Below are positions 35,689 to 47,051 of a stretch of 64,000 nt of DNA, one piece after another (positions within the stretch are counted from its first letter, which is position 1; each line of letters opens with the position of its first letter). The notes beneath the pieces were generated by a model, which saw only the letters and a list, made by a program, of their open reading frames with translations, did no database searches and was not told the DNA's origin. Source of the DNA: Diadophis punctatus similis. Taxonomy: Eukaryota; Chordata; Lepidosauria; Squamata; Dipsadidae. The stretch spans positions 882,454 through 946,453 of the forward strand of contig JALIGW010000015.1 of assembly GCA_023053685.1 (NCBI GenBank), written 5' to 3'. The position numbers were made by a program, and so were the translations under genes.

Positions 35689-36529
35689 GTCTAATCTATA
35701 AAACCCAAAGTCAAAATTACATTCTTTTCCACATTAAGCACGAAATTCAGAAGCGGTTTCCACGTGGAAACAAAAAGTACTTGCATTCTTTTCTTTAATC
35801 AGAGTAGTCAGTTTTGAAACTTTCAAAACTTAACCCTTTTAAGTTCTATCAAGTGAAGTCATAAAATCGCTCCTTGGACTGATAGTCTCGTTCTTTTTTT
35901 TTTAAAGCATTTGCCAGGGCACAAAACGTTCCAAATTATTGACAGGATGTCTCATTTTGTACTAGAGTAAAGTTTGTGAGGAAATGGGACCAACCGCTTG
36001 TTATGTATGAAGAAAAGCATATAACCGCTGTGCTGTTTTAAGCAGCAATTTGACAATCAACTTTTCTAATCTCATGTTCAAGGGAACATCCGTTTGCCTT
36101 TTTGGGTTTATACCACAGTTGAAAAAGAGAGCCAAGTTTTCCATTTTGGGGTGGGGTTTTTTTTTTGTAAGAAACAAAGAAATGAAAAGTTGTCTTTGGG
36201 ATAGAATTAAATGGGATTATGGAAATAATGTAGACAAAAGTTAATGTTAGAGTGAGATTGGTGCATTTTTACTTACATCTGTAACAAAGAAAGCCAGAAA
36301 CCATTCTTTTTCTATTTTTCTATTTTTTCTATTTTTCTTTCTTTTTCTATTTTTCTTTCTTTTTCTATTTTTTTTGCACTTTCACTTTTTTCCTATCCTT
36401 TTCTTCCTTTGAATCTTTTTTTCTGTTTGTTTTTCTTTTAACTTTGTATTAAAAAAAACTTTGTATTTAAAAATAAGTCTCCCTCCCACCTCCCCAGAAA
36501 AAAAGAGATATTAAATGAAAAATGACAGT

Positions 36530-36614
36530 CATGAATAAGAGAGAGGGAGGGAGTGAGAGAGAGTGAGAGATAAAGAGAGAGAGGGAGTGAGTGAGAGTGA
36601 GAGATAAAGAGAGA

Positions 36615-36702
<88 letters not shown>

Positions 36703-36774
36703 TGATCAATAGGTAAATAGAGATGGGTGGATGGATGGATGGATGGATGGATAGAGAGAGATAGAGAGATAGAG

Positions 36775-36826
<52 letters not shown>

Positions 36827-36845
36827 GATAGATAGATAGATAGAT
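36530..36845. repeat. (GA)n(GACA)n(GGAT)n(GATA)n compound array (Bkm-like)
   Basis: GA-rich 36538-36650, GACA 36650-36700, GGAT 36727-36751, GATA 36775-36845. Confidence 0.93.
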
Positions 36846-37749
36846 TTTAATGATGCTTCAGTGATAAGCAATTGTTCTATACTGTATGCATGTCTGTATG
36901 TGTACTATACACATACCGACTATCTTTCTACAAGCTGATAGCCCAAATGAGAATTTTGTGATCTGCATTCCCAAACAAGTAGACTATCACCAGACCAAGG
37001 AGGGCTGTTTCAGAAATCCATGATTATTCACGATTGCAGTAAAGATCCAATTGAGCCCACCTTAATTCTCCCACAACGTTGTTAGCGGTAAAACCTTTGC
37101 CTTTTTTTTACAAACTCTAGTTTGGTATTTGTATCCTTCATTCCAAAACATCCCCTTGTATGGAACTCCTCTCTCTTCCCAAACGATGGTGTTCCTCGCC
37201 AATCCCCATACCTTCCCATCCCGAAGTGAGCAAAAGGAAACCAGCATCTTTGTGCAAGCTTTGGTCTGAAGCTCTGAGCTTCATAACATGGTCACATTTC
37301 CAAATTCCACAGCACGATTGTCACCTTGTGGCCACTCCTTGGAAATGCACGGAATTTAGCGCTTATTACAGCCACGTATTTCAACAGGGGCAAAGCTGGT
37401 AAGCTTTGATTTCCCTTAGTTAAATGTGGTTACCGGCACCTTTGCTCCTACAAAAAGCAACTTTGCATGACTTAGGTTTTCCTAAACTATGGGAGGAAAC
37501 AAAAGATTTGGGACAAGTTGAAGATGGTGCATTAAATGGCAAACCAGTAGGTCAAAATTACAGTTCATTTAGACCTGGCTCTCACTCATTTTTCCTACTG
37601 AGATAATTATAAAAGAAAATCTCGCAGCCTATTATGAAATCTTAGAGGCAATGGGTGAAAAAGTGATCGTGAAATTATTTCAGGGCTGGGTGTTTTCGTT
37701 TTCTAGGGTTCCTACAAAAATCCCCCCCCCCCAAGATTATATATATATA

Positions 37750-38105
37750 TTTATTTTCATTTATCAGCAAAAAATCCTACACATATAGATTAGTGTGTCG
37801 GCTATATAAAAAACAGCCTGGATGGTCCCAGTGCGGGGCTGAAAGGCAAAAAGGAAGCTGTGATGCTTTCTCTCCCATATTTGGGTACACCAGGATAACA
37901 CGACAGAAAAACATATATAACCCTTTCCTGGTGAAAGAGCTGATTGGGAACAGAGCCTATGGCCTAGTGGTTAAGTTGCTGCCTTGCAAGGCAGCCAGCC
38001 TGGGTTCAAATCCCAGTAAGGGGTATGGCTATCTGACGAGAGCAAAATAAGCTCGAAATAGATCTATAATAGTCTCCCTTTATTTTCATTTATCAGCAAA
38101 AAATC

Positions 38106-38112
<7 letters not shown>
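37750..38112 (+). repeat. 34-bp direct repeats 329 bp apart
   Basis: 37750-37783 and 38079-38112 share TTTATTTTCATTTATCAGC and on through AATCCTACACA. They bracket the tRNA-SINE at 37945 and may be two copies of its 3' end (a dimer). Confidence 0.65.
37945..38112 (+). mobile_element. tRNA-derived SINE, different family
   Basis: Strong tRNA-like head: A box TGGCCTAGTGG, B box GGTTCAAATCC, spacing about 45 bp. The body AGCAAAATAAGCTCG is followed by a 34-bp 3' segment (38079-38112) that also occurs upstream at 37750-37783. It runs into a (CA)n tail. Confidence 0.65.
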
Positions 38113-38172
<60 letters not shown>

Positions 38173-38189
38173 GTGTGTGTGTGTGTGTG
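38110..38189. repeat. (CA)n followed by (GT)n
   Basis: About 31 CA units then nine GT units, self-complementary and prone to hairpins and Z-DNA. Confidence 0.95.
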
Positions 38190-38227
38190 ATTTCAACAGT
38201 AGTTTCTTTGAATCAGGATCACAATCT

Positions 38228-38425
38228 TCAATAGAAGAGAATATGTGTAGCTCAGTGTTGAACTGTGGAGTTCTTGGTACTTTCTGAGCTTGGTTGTTTG
38301 CTTGCAGATGTTTTATTAGATAACATCATCAATGCTAATTCCACACTCCTTTGCACTGATGATGTTACCTAGTTGGGCAATGAAATGTCTGCAAGTAAAC
38401 AACCAAGCAAGACCAAGAATACCAT
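38228..38425. mobile_element. Interspersed repeat P1 as an inverted pair
   Basis: The left arm (38235-38325) reads P1 forward; the right arm (38345-38425) reads it in reverse from GATGATGTTACCTAGTTGGG. About 25 bases lie between the arms. Confidence 0.65.
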
Positions 38426-39302
38426 ACTACAGTCTTCAGTCGGGAGAAGCAGCAATATCCCATACTTTATAAATTATGCTAAAGAAGAAGCAAACTACCC
38501 CAACTCATTGACTTGAAAATATACGGAATTTCAGTTCTTAGTTATGGGATTTGAAGGCCAGCACATCTAGAAAGTACCAACTTGGAGGATGCTAAAGGAG
38601 AACCTCTACCATGAAAAAAAAACCAAAAAGATTAGGAGCTGAAAGGAACTATCTCTGTTGCCATCTGTTCAGCACGCGATGAATCTTTCTTCAAAAACTC
38701 GCCTCTATTTCTCTGAGAAAGTTTCAGGTCTAAAAGCAGTGAAGAGGCAGTAGTGTCATAGACATTGGCACAAGGGACTATTGAAGTAATGAGGTCTCCT
38801 GCACTTTGAGGAGATGGGTTTGTGAGACAACATGCCCTGGTTCTGAGACGCGGCTTCCGTTTGCATTAGATTAGAAATGCTACTTCGGCGTAACATTAGG
38901 TTTTATTTAGCGTCTTGGCAAAGGACAAGACAGGATGTCTGGTCTGTAATATTTCCCTTAAGGGAAATTAGAAGGAAAAAGAAGGGGGGAAGCTAATTGC
39001 CAAAGTGTGCAATAAATGTCATCCATTGACCAAGCCTAGGTAATGCAGCTGCCATTTTTCCAAAATGGCCAGTTAACCCCTTTGGCTTGTGCAAAACCTA
39101 GCATCCAAAACTCTGCTCTCTCTACATTGTTTTACTTCTTTTTTGGGTGAATTTGAGGGCTCTCCATTGGCAATAGGAATACACCTTTTTTTAGTGGCAG
39201 CTCCTTCATCCTTTTGCAACAATTGGATTGACCGACATGAATAGATTTTATAACCCAATCATGTTGTTCAGATCCTTTCTGGCAGTTTTCCTTCAAGATC
39301 TA

Positions 39303-39792
39303 AGCCTTAGTAAGACCCTACCTGGAATACTGGATCCAGTTTTGGTCACCACATTATAAAAAGGATGTTGAGACTTTGGAAATAATGCAGAGAAAAGCAA
39401 CCAAGATCATTAGGGGTCTGGAGGCTAATACATTTGAAGAATGGTTGCAGGAATTGGGTACTGGCTAGTCTAGTGAAAAGAAGGACTAGGGATGACATGA
39501 TAACAGTCTTCTCAACCTATTCTGCAAAACACTAGAAAGCAAGACAAAAAACAATGGATGGAAACTAATCCAGGAGAGAAGCAACCTAGAACTAAGGAGA
39601 AATTTTCTAAAAGTGAGAACAATTAACCAGTGGAACAGCTTGACTCCAGAAGTGGTGGGTGCTCCATTATTGGAGACTTTTAAGAAGAGACTGGACAGCC
39701 ACTTGTCTCAAATGGTATAGGATCTCCTGCTTGAGCAGGAGATTGGACTGGAAGACCTCCCAGGGCCTTTTCCAACTCTGTTATTCTGTTAT
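39303..39792 (+). mobile_element. CR1 LINE 3' end, older copy
   Basis: Collinear with 6672-7199 but with several indels and no long open frame. It has a short deletion after GATGACATGATAACAGT and ends in CTTTTCCAACTCTGTTATTC. Confidence 0.8.
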
Positions 39793-39940
39793 CTTCATGC
39801 CAAGTGAGAATGAGGAAGAGGGCAAGGAGGAAACGGGTATCACTAAGTCGTCGAGAGAACATGGTTTAATTGTTGCAGCTTCCCTTGCAGTGGGTTAGCC
39901 TTGGGCTTGGATGTCCTGAAGTCCTACAGATAGTCCATGG

Positions 39941-40123
39941 CAGTAGTGGGTTCTAAAACCCGTTGCTACCGGTTCACGTGCACGCTCGAGCGCGATACTT
40001 GTGCACATGCGCAGAAGCATCCCGGGCGGGTGGGCGGAGCGTCCCGGGCGGGTGGGCGGAGCCTCCCACCGCCGGCTCTACCTGTTCACAGAACCGGGCC
40101 GAACCGGGAGCAACCCACCGCTA
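39941..40123. mobile_element. hAT-like MITE, family D
   Basis: Begins CAGTAGTGGGTTC and ends GCAACCCACCGCTA, with the 8-bp duplication GTCCATGG (39933-39940, 40124-40131). An internal 23-bp GGCGGGTGGGCGGAGC unit is duplicated in tandem. It sits only 380 bp upstream of the terminal coding exon. Confidence 0.85.
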
Positions 40124-40503
40124 GTCCATGGCGAAGGGAATTTGGTCACATGATGTTCTTGTCCTTTTTTCATGTTGCTTTCTCTCTCCTCCTTTTCCCC
40201 CCCTTAAGTTCATTGCTGGTGTTAACAATATCTGCCGATACAAAGCAAATATGTCACATTGGCAGCTGTTACTTAGGAGCTTTCCCCCCCCTTTCTCTCG
40301 CCTTCCTCCTCCTCCTCCCAAACCCACCTTCAAGCTCCTCTTTATTGCATTTTGTTCGGGAATAATTGCAAAGCTTTTATGTCGAATTCTGCATAAATGC
40401 CACTGAGTAGGAGGGCATGGGCTTGCTTTCTATTATTCTGCCCCTCACGCACGTCTCCTTTCTCTCTACCCCAACCCCAACCCTCCCCTCCATCTCTTTC
40501 CAG

Positions 40504-40533
40504 AACCACACGTTGAGCCAGCATGCTCAGTGA
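40504..40533 (+). CDS. ZNF521: Terminal coding exon of the same zinc-finger gene (9 codons plus stop)
   Basis: A miniature last coding segment that reads N-H-T-L-S-Q-H-A-Q-stop directly after a strong acceptor (pyrimidine-rich 40463-40501, AG at 40502-40503). Spliced in phase 0 to 968-1083 it completes the last C2H2 finger: Cys-x2-Cys on the upstream exon, then x12, His (H of NHT), x4, His (H of QHA). Family members end with almost the same residues (NHTM-SQHAQ or a close variant as I recall them). Leucine replaces methionine here, a conservative change between the histidines. It is too short for ORF calling and would be missed by gene finders without the family C-terminus in mind. The fit of acceptor, phase, finger spacing and stop makes chance unlikely. 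Confidence 0.88.
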   Translation, partial: NHTLSQHAQ

Positions 40534-41298
40534 GCGTAGCACGACAGGAGACCTCTCTGCGGAGGACTTGACGGAAACTCAGTGGGGAGGACCATTTGAA
40601 CATTACATCCAATCAAAGTGTCATTTGCAACCCAGATGTAAAACTCTAATGATTTGGCCATGAGGCGCTGCTATTATAAGCAGCTGGAAATGAATATTAA
40701 TGGAAGAGATTAAAAGTATTCCATGCGCAGTATTTTTTATTGTCCTGCTTGAGCTAAGTGAACTTTAAACCTTCTGCTTCTGATTGAATTTATAGTTGCT
40801 AGATAAAAAAAAAAGAAAGAAAAAAAATCTGCTTTTGATGCGCTTATTCCTTTGTTGCTTCTTGTATTATATGGATAGTTCTAGATTTAGGAGTGATTCC
40901 CCTCACCCACCCCACTCCTTTTGTTCTTTTATTTTTTTCCCCTTTCTTTCTTCCAGTTTGAACTTTTATTTCCCTTCTCTGTTTAACCGCTTTTTTTTTT
41001 AATTGCAAATTTTTAGGTAATTGTGCATCGTGACGTGACGGCTTGGCTATTGTCTGAATATATTATTTTTTACACTATTTCGTTTTGGGTTTTTTTGTTT
41101 TTGTTTTTTTTTAACAATTAAAGACTTAAATGCTTTGATTGGATTTGCCAGTTCACCGGACAGTGATTAATAAATAAATAAAAATGTAATAATGAATTTC
41201 ATCCGTTTCAGTGCAACTGGATGATCTGCTTTATAAATGTGACTGAACCTGATTGCATTAACTAATACAGTTCAATAAAGGGAATACATTGGATGGAT
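40534..41298 (+). other. ZNF521: 3' untranslated region of the zinc-finger gene (predicted)
   Basis: Sequence between the stop codon and the best poly(A) signal. It is free of recognisable transposons, unlike almost all flanking DNA, and is AT-rich with non-repetitive text, as expected of a retained UTR. An alternative cluster of AATAAA hexamers lies at 41169-41182. About 0.77 kb is close to the short 3' UTR I remember for ZNF521 and shorter than that of ZNF423. The end is estimated about 20 nt past the signal. Confidence 0.6.
41274..41279 (+). terminator. Poly(A) signal AATAAA of the zinc-finger gene
   Basis: A canonical hexamer 741 nt after the stop codon, followed within 20-40 nt by a T/G-rich stretch (41299-41316) suitable as downstream element. 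Cleavage is expected near 41295-41300. Earlier overlapping AATAAA hexamers at 41169-41182 could serve as an alternative site. Confidence 0.6.
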
Positions 41299-41578
41299 GT
41301 CAAGTCCTTGGTTTTTCCCCTTAATGGGTGCTGTTTAAGAGCAAAAATGCCAGTTGGGAGTGGCTTGTAAAGTCTAGAACTCGCCGCTAAATTTGAAGCC
41401 ACAAAAAGTCACCAAAAGGTAAGTTGGGTTTTCTAAAACGTTGTCAACAAAGTGGTTAGGTCTCCCTACGATTGCACGATATTGTGAACCGAGTCTTCTA
41501 TCATCTCAAGAAGTTGCATTGGCCAAGTGTTATGCGTAGCAGATGCCAATTCATTAAAATAGGTGAAACAGCTTCCCT

Positions 41579-41804
41579 GGTGTGGTGGCCTACAGGTGGC
41601 GCTCTCGCCTCACAATCAGGAGGCTGTGAGTTCGATCCTAGGTGGAGGCCGATATTTCTCTCTCTGGGCACTCTGAGAATGTATCTGCTGCATGAAACTC
41701 CGCATTGGCAACAGGAAGGGCATCCGGCCAGTAAACACTCAGCTCCATTCAGTTGCCCAGACTTCACCCTGCAAGGGATTATGGGGTCGTTAAAAGAGGA
41801 TGAT
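41579..41804 (+). mobile_element. tRNA-derived SINE with RTE-like 3' end and 16-bp duplication
   Basis: Flanked by a perfect 16-bp target duplication GTGAAACAGCTTCCCT (41563-41578, 41805-41820). The head has TGGCGCTCTCGCCTC and GAGTTCGATCCTAGG (B box). The 3' half has GCAACAGGAAGGGCATCCGG and ends GGGGTCGTTAAAAGAGGATGAT, a tail style seen in RTE/Bov-B-driven SINEs. The long exact duplication marks a fairly recent event 0.3 kb past the gene's poly(A) signal. Confidence 0.85.
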
Positions 41805-42502
41805 GTGAAACAGCTTCCCTCAGATGAGACCTTACATATATGGTGGACGTTACCCACAATGGGTACAGATTTTTGGAACTGAAACTTAGCACATCTGAAA
41901 GACACCAAACTGGCAGAGGTTTATGTACAATATAAAGATGGTGTGGATCACAGAAACCAAATTTCACCAAGATTTTGTCACAAGGAGCGTCATCATCAAT
42001 GTTTCAGAGGACAATCATCTGAAAAGCTAATCCATAAAGGAAAATGAAGGTTATTTACTCAGATTTTATATACATGCCTTCTAACAATCTCTCTTCTAGA
42101 CAGCAGGTTGCAATTATGAACAAAATAAAAGCCCATCAGCACATTTGGGATAAGAAAAGAGCATTTTTCATAAATGCGGTGATGCAATATTAAGAATTGG
42201 TTTTCCTAGGAAGGGAAGTGTACACCTAACAATAATGGTGATGATACACATATAGACTTGGTTTGGAAACAGTTTTGCTTTTCCAGAACACATCTTAAGT
42301 ACAACCAAACATTTGCCTGTATACAATAGTTTTCTGCAACCACCAAACTGGGAAGACTATGAACACAGTGTTGGCAAGAACCTTTGAGAAAAGGTTCAAA
42401 ATATAGCAAAGATCTCATCAGCCGAAAGATTATTTGATCAGATAGTCTGAGCAGGGAATAAAAATTTCAGGTGAAAGCAGATGTCTTTTTAGTCCCTGTA
42501 GT

Positions 42503-43320
42503 TTTATGGGGATCAACAAGAATTGCCAAGAATATGGATCTAACATTGAATAATTCCTGATGGGTTCTTTTAGATCCAAGGATGCTTCGAGTCTTAATAT
42601 ATTTGAGAATTGTATTGTAAATGAATTCACATTTCGAACTGAGTAAGTATTTTAAAAACTTCAACAATGTGACTTGCTCCCTAAAATTAATACTTTTGAA
42701 GTGTTGCCAGATTAAATTTGGGGAACAGCTTGAAGGGAGCAGAAGGATGTGAACGAACAGCATAATCCTAGATCGAAAAGTATAATTCTCTTGGGGTTTT
42801 TTTTTTGAGAAGATGCTAAAACATTTCCTGATTTGGCCTTTAATTTTTTTTTTAAGAATGCTGTTTTTAACATTAGGGTTGAAATTATTGTTTCATCTTC
42901 TTTTGCTACACATAAACATATATGGGCTAATTGGAAATGCAGGCATCTCTGTGCTAAGTGTGTACAAAGAAAGGTTGGAGAAATTTAATTCATATTCTTT
43001 CCCTGATTAAGGAAGTCTCTGATTCTACCAAATTTAGGAATTTTTCTAACCCTAAACCATCACATGCTGATGCTGATGAAGAATTGATATCAAATACACT
43101 TGCAGAATATTAGATTGCCTAACTATAGCGTGTTGATTGTGGCTCAACTTTTCTTTCTAACAGTTTTTAAAATACTTATTCAGTTCCAAATGTGAATTTG
43201 TTTACAATACAATTCTCAAATATATTAAAGCTCAAGCATCCTTTGATTTAAAAAGAACCCATCAGGAATTCTTCAATGTTAGAACCATATTCTTGGCAAT
43301 TCTTGTTAATCCCAATAAAA
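42503..43320. repeat. Inverted repeat: 158-bp arms, 500-bp spacer
   Basis: 42503-42660 and 43162-43320 are inverse copies with about 85-90% identity by eye (for example GAATTCCTGATGGGTTCTTT and TTGAGAATTGTATTGTAAA against their complements). No known element was recognised. The spacer is single-copy-looking. Confidence 0.75.
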
Positions 43321-43369
43321 GTGTGTCTCGTTCATTTCTTGTATGAACAAGAGTACATCAAAACAGAGA

Positions 43370-43523
43370 GAGAAAGAGAAGGAAAGAAGAAAAGAAGGGA
43401 GGGAGGGAGGGAGGAAGAAAGAAAGAAAGAAAAGAAAGGAAGGAAGGAAAGGAAAGGAAAGAAAAAAAGAAAGAAAAAAGAAAAAGAAAGAAAAAAGGAG
43501 AGGAAGGAAGAGAAGGAAAGAAG
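43370..43523. repeat. A/G-rich (GAAA/GGAA) tract
   Basis: Purine-only on the + strand; continues as 43769-43960 after the SINE at 43524. Confidence 0.9.
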
Positions 43524-43768
43524 GAGCCGAGGTGGTGCAGCAGTTAGAGGCAGTACTGCAGGCCACTTTAGCTGACTGTGATCCGCAGGTCAGCAGTTCA
43601 AATCTCACCGGCTCAAGGTTGACTCAGCCTTCCATCCTTCCGAGGTAGGTAAAATGAGGACCCAGATTGTTGTGGGCAATATAAATATACATGGCTTACT
43701 GGTGTAAACCACTTAGAGAGTGCTTGCACTGTGAGGCAATCTCACAAATAAATAAATAAAATAAAATA
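43524..43768 (+). mobile_element. tRNA-derived SINE inside a GAAA-rich array
   Basis: Head GAGCCGAGGTGGTGCAGCAG to tail CACAAATAAATAAATAAA. It splits an A/G-rich microsatellite (43370-43523, 43769-43960). Confidence 0.78.
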
Positions 43769-43878
43769 AGGAAGGGAAAGGAAAAGAAGGAAAGAAAGAA
43801 AGAAAGAAAAAAAGAAAGAAAGAAAAAGGAAGAAAGAAAGAAAGAAAGAAAGAAAAAGAAAGAAAGAAAGAGAAGAAA

Positions 43879-43961
<83 letters not shown>
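43769..43961. repeat. (GAAA)n with an AAAT block
   Basis: GAAA units with an (AAAT)n block at 43876-43908; partner of 43370-43523. Confidence 0.9.
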
Positions 43962-43962
<1 letters not shown>

Positions 43963-44582
43963 CGAAAGCATTGGTGACATGTAAGGTATGCAAACTTTGA
44001 TTTTTTTTCCACACAGGAGAGAGACTTTAACCAAACTTACACAAGCATAGTTAATCAGGAGAGAGAAAGCTACACATAAATGTATCTGCATAATTACATG
44101 TCATGAGAACAATTATAAATACTCAGGGATAATTATTAGATATCACAAGACACATTCCAAAGTCTTCCTGTCCTGTCAGATTTTACAGAGTTCGATTTTG
44201 ACACCACAGAAAAAAGAGCTTCTGCAATTTGCTAGATTACCTTCCTTTTCTTCTTCTCCTCCTTCTTGTAAAGATGGACTATAGAAAGACAGGATCCTGT
44301 CAAATTAGTAGGGTGAATGGGACAGCAAGGAAGCCTAGCAATATTCCTGAAAGAGAAAATCCTAACTCTGCCAAATGCTACAATTTTAAAAAAAATGGCA
44401 CAGATTTTTCCAGAACTGAAAAAATGTGAAGGGCTTTTTTTTCTATTGGTGTGCAAAATAACAATCCTATTTATCATCCTTTGGATATTGCCAATGAAAA
44501 GCACTGTTTGACTCAGTTTTCCCCATGCCTTTGCTTGCTGCTTAAATTTAAATGAACATTTTGGGACTGAATCTCAATAAAA

Positions 44583-44672
44583 GAGAATATTTGTAGCTCT
44601 GGGTTGAACTATGGGGTCCTTGGTGCTCTCTGAGCTTGGTGGTTTTCTTGCAAATGTTTCATGACCAGCTAG
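44583..44672 (+). mobile_element. Interspersed repeat P1
   Basis: GAATATTTGTAGCTCTGGG, GGTGCTCTCTGAGCTTGG and CTTGCAAATGTTTCATGACC. Confidence 0.6.
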
Positions 44673-44737
44673 TAACCTGAGCCTCTTCTGTTAGCATCTT
44701 TAGTTAGAGTACTAAAGCACTCTGCAACAACTTAGAA

Positions 44738-44876
44738 TGGTATCTCTCAACTCTGGCAAATTTAAAATGTGTGGACTTTACCTCCCAGAATTCCCCAGAT
44801 GGCTTAGCCAGCTGGCTGAGGAATTCTGGGAGTTGAAATCCACACATCTTAAAGTTCCCAAAGTTGAGCAACCCTG
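44738..44876. mobile_element. Palindromic hAT-like MITE, family C
   Basis: Arms with GTGTGGACTTTACCTCCCAG and the inverse GGGAGTTGAAATCCACAC around a GCTAGC-like centre near 44810. CTTAGAA-like sequence on both sides suggests a target duplication. Confidence 0.65.
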
Positions 44877-45987
44877 GCTTAGAAATTTATAGGGTCTGTG
44901 AAATAGACAAGAACAATCTTTCCCCTCCGCCTTTTCTTGCAGTAGCCCCTATTCTAATAAAGTTCGGTTTGGAGAGAGAGAGAGAGAGAAAGAGAGAGTG
45001 AGTTTTACAATTTTAACAGTGTACAGTACACAGTTTAGTCATTTCTTTCGGCTATTTCCCCGTAACGAGAAATGCAAAAATACTAATTTAAGTGTCACTT
45101 CTGGAAACAAGGCTATGTAGGATGGGGAATGGCGAGCACTTAGCAAAAATCATACATAAGGCCCTATTGTCTCACCGCGGGGAGCTGTCGGTGGCCAATG
45201 CTGAAATTCAAGCTATGCCACTATAGGTGTTTCAAAAACCAAACAGTAAGTTTTGTATTGCTGGCCTTCTAACCATGTAATAAATCTTCAGGGAGAAAGT
45301 GGCACTCAGACCCCATGCGGCACGAAATCTAAAGTGTTCCAGTACACAATTTGTGCGTTCTCTCTCTTTTTAAAAACTTCTCTCTCTCTCTCTCTCTCGA
45401 CTTATGCCATATAAAGATTTTTAATTTCCGCTCGACTGTTGTGCTCTGAAATTTTCCTATTTTCCACCCCACTTGGTAGCCAGAGAAGCATGTGGGGGAG
45501 ATAACTGCTGGTTGAGGTGAATGCTGACACGCACAAAAAAAAAAAAAAAAAGCAGCTCACAATGCAAGTGAGAAAGCTGATTTTTACTTGGGCAATGGGT
45601 GTGACAAGGCTTCAATGGACAATTTGGGGCAAAGCTGAATACAATGGGAGGCTCAGGCACCGGGCTCAGCACGACGTGAAAAGAAACTGGCAAAGAATTG
45701 ACCATCATGGGCAAACTGTTCGTCTTAATAATAAGCACCTTCCACCAAAACTCTCAACTTTCGTGTTCTGAAGGCAGATTATATTCTCGTTCTTTCTTCA
45801 AGCAAGGAAGGGTGGGCAAAATATAGCTTGTCGTTTCCTGATAGACCTCTAGCCAATGTTTGATGGGCCCTTCAGCCCCTCCTTTTATTTCAATTCCCTG
45901 CCTTGCCAGTTCCACAAAGAACCCACATGACTTGCGAGTTTTGTTTCTGGAGGGCTGCATAAACAGAGGAATAGAATCAAGACCACG

Positions 45988-46530
45988 TGAAGTGTTAATA
46001 CCACTTTATAATGCCTTGGTAAGGCCACACTTGGAATACTGCATTCAGTTTTGGTCACCACGATGTGAAAAGAATGTGGAGACTCCAGAAAGGGTGCAGA
46101 GAAGAGCAACAAAGATGATTAGGGGACTGGAGGCTAAAACATATGAAGAACAGTTGCAGGAACTGGGTATGTCTTGTTTAATGAAAAAAAGGACTAGGGG
46201 AGACATGATAGCAATGTTCAAATATCTCAGGGGTTGCCACAAAAAAGAGGGAGTCAAGCTATTCTCCAAAGCACCTGAGGGTAGAACAAGAAGCAATGGG
46301 TGGAAACTAATCAAGGAGAGAAGCAACTTAGAACTAAGGAGAAATTTCCTGACAGTTAGAACAATTAATCCGTGGAACAACTTGCCTCCAGAAGTTGTGA
46401 ATGCTCCAAAACTGGAAGTTTTTAAGAAGATGTTGGACAACCATTTGTCTGAAGTGGTGTAGGGTTTCCTGCCTAAGCAGGGGGTTGGACTAGAAGACCT
46501 CCAAGGTCCCTTCCAGCTTTATTCTGATTG
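45988..46530 (+). pseudogene. CR1 LINE 3' end with ORF2 C-terminus
   Basis: Close match to 6672-7199. The open frame continues to 46462 with RPHLEYCIQFWSPRCEKN, KMIRGLEAKTYEEQLQELG and NPWNNLPPEVVNAPKLE. It ends in GTTGGACTAGAAGACCTCC. The ORF upstream of about 45988 is chance read-through from unrelated sequence. Confidence 0.86.
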
Positions 46531-46597
46531 ATTGACTTTTCCCCCTTCCTGCAACTGAGAAAGTTTCTACTTTCCATGAGAGACCAACCTGGAAGGG

Positions 46598-46695
46598 GGC
46601 AACTCACCACAGCCTATTTGCCCATGGCCAATTCACCTCAGCTAACTCACCACGGTCAACTGGCCATGGGACATCTCACCGTTGGGCAATTCAAC
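46598..46695. repeat. Degenerate CAACTCACCACGG repeat
   Basis: About five imperfect units of 16-20 bp (CAACTCACCACAGCC, AATTCACCTCAGC, AACTCACCACGGTC, CATCTCACCG). Confidence 0.6.
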
Positions 46696-47051
46696 AACTC
46701 AATTTAATTATTTAAAGTAATTTTAAAAATCTTTTTAACTTTTGTCATTCAGGTTTCATTTTGCCTCTCTCTTTTTTTTGCATTCTTCTTTTTAATGATT
46801 CTATTCCACCATTTCTTTCATATCAGTGTAACTAACCGTCTTCACTGAAGCTACCTGGACATTAAACTGCATTCAACAGAAGGGTCTGTACCCTTCTTTC
46901 CAGAGAAAGCATCATCGTTGCTGGAGCTACAGATATGGGATATTTGAAACCATTGGTTAAATGTGTATTTTACTCTAAAACTTGATCTTATTTCATGAGT
47001 ATCAGCTATCCTGGGGTTCATCCAAGATCTATAAATGCCATGTGATTTGCG

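Noticed and set aside
37965..38025. Functional tRNA gene
   Set aside because: A and B boxes are good, but the 3' half does not fold as a tRNA and the sequence continues into a SINE body and tail.
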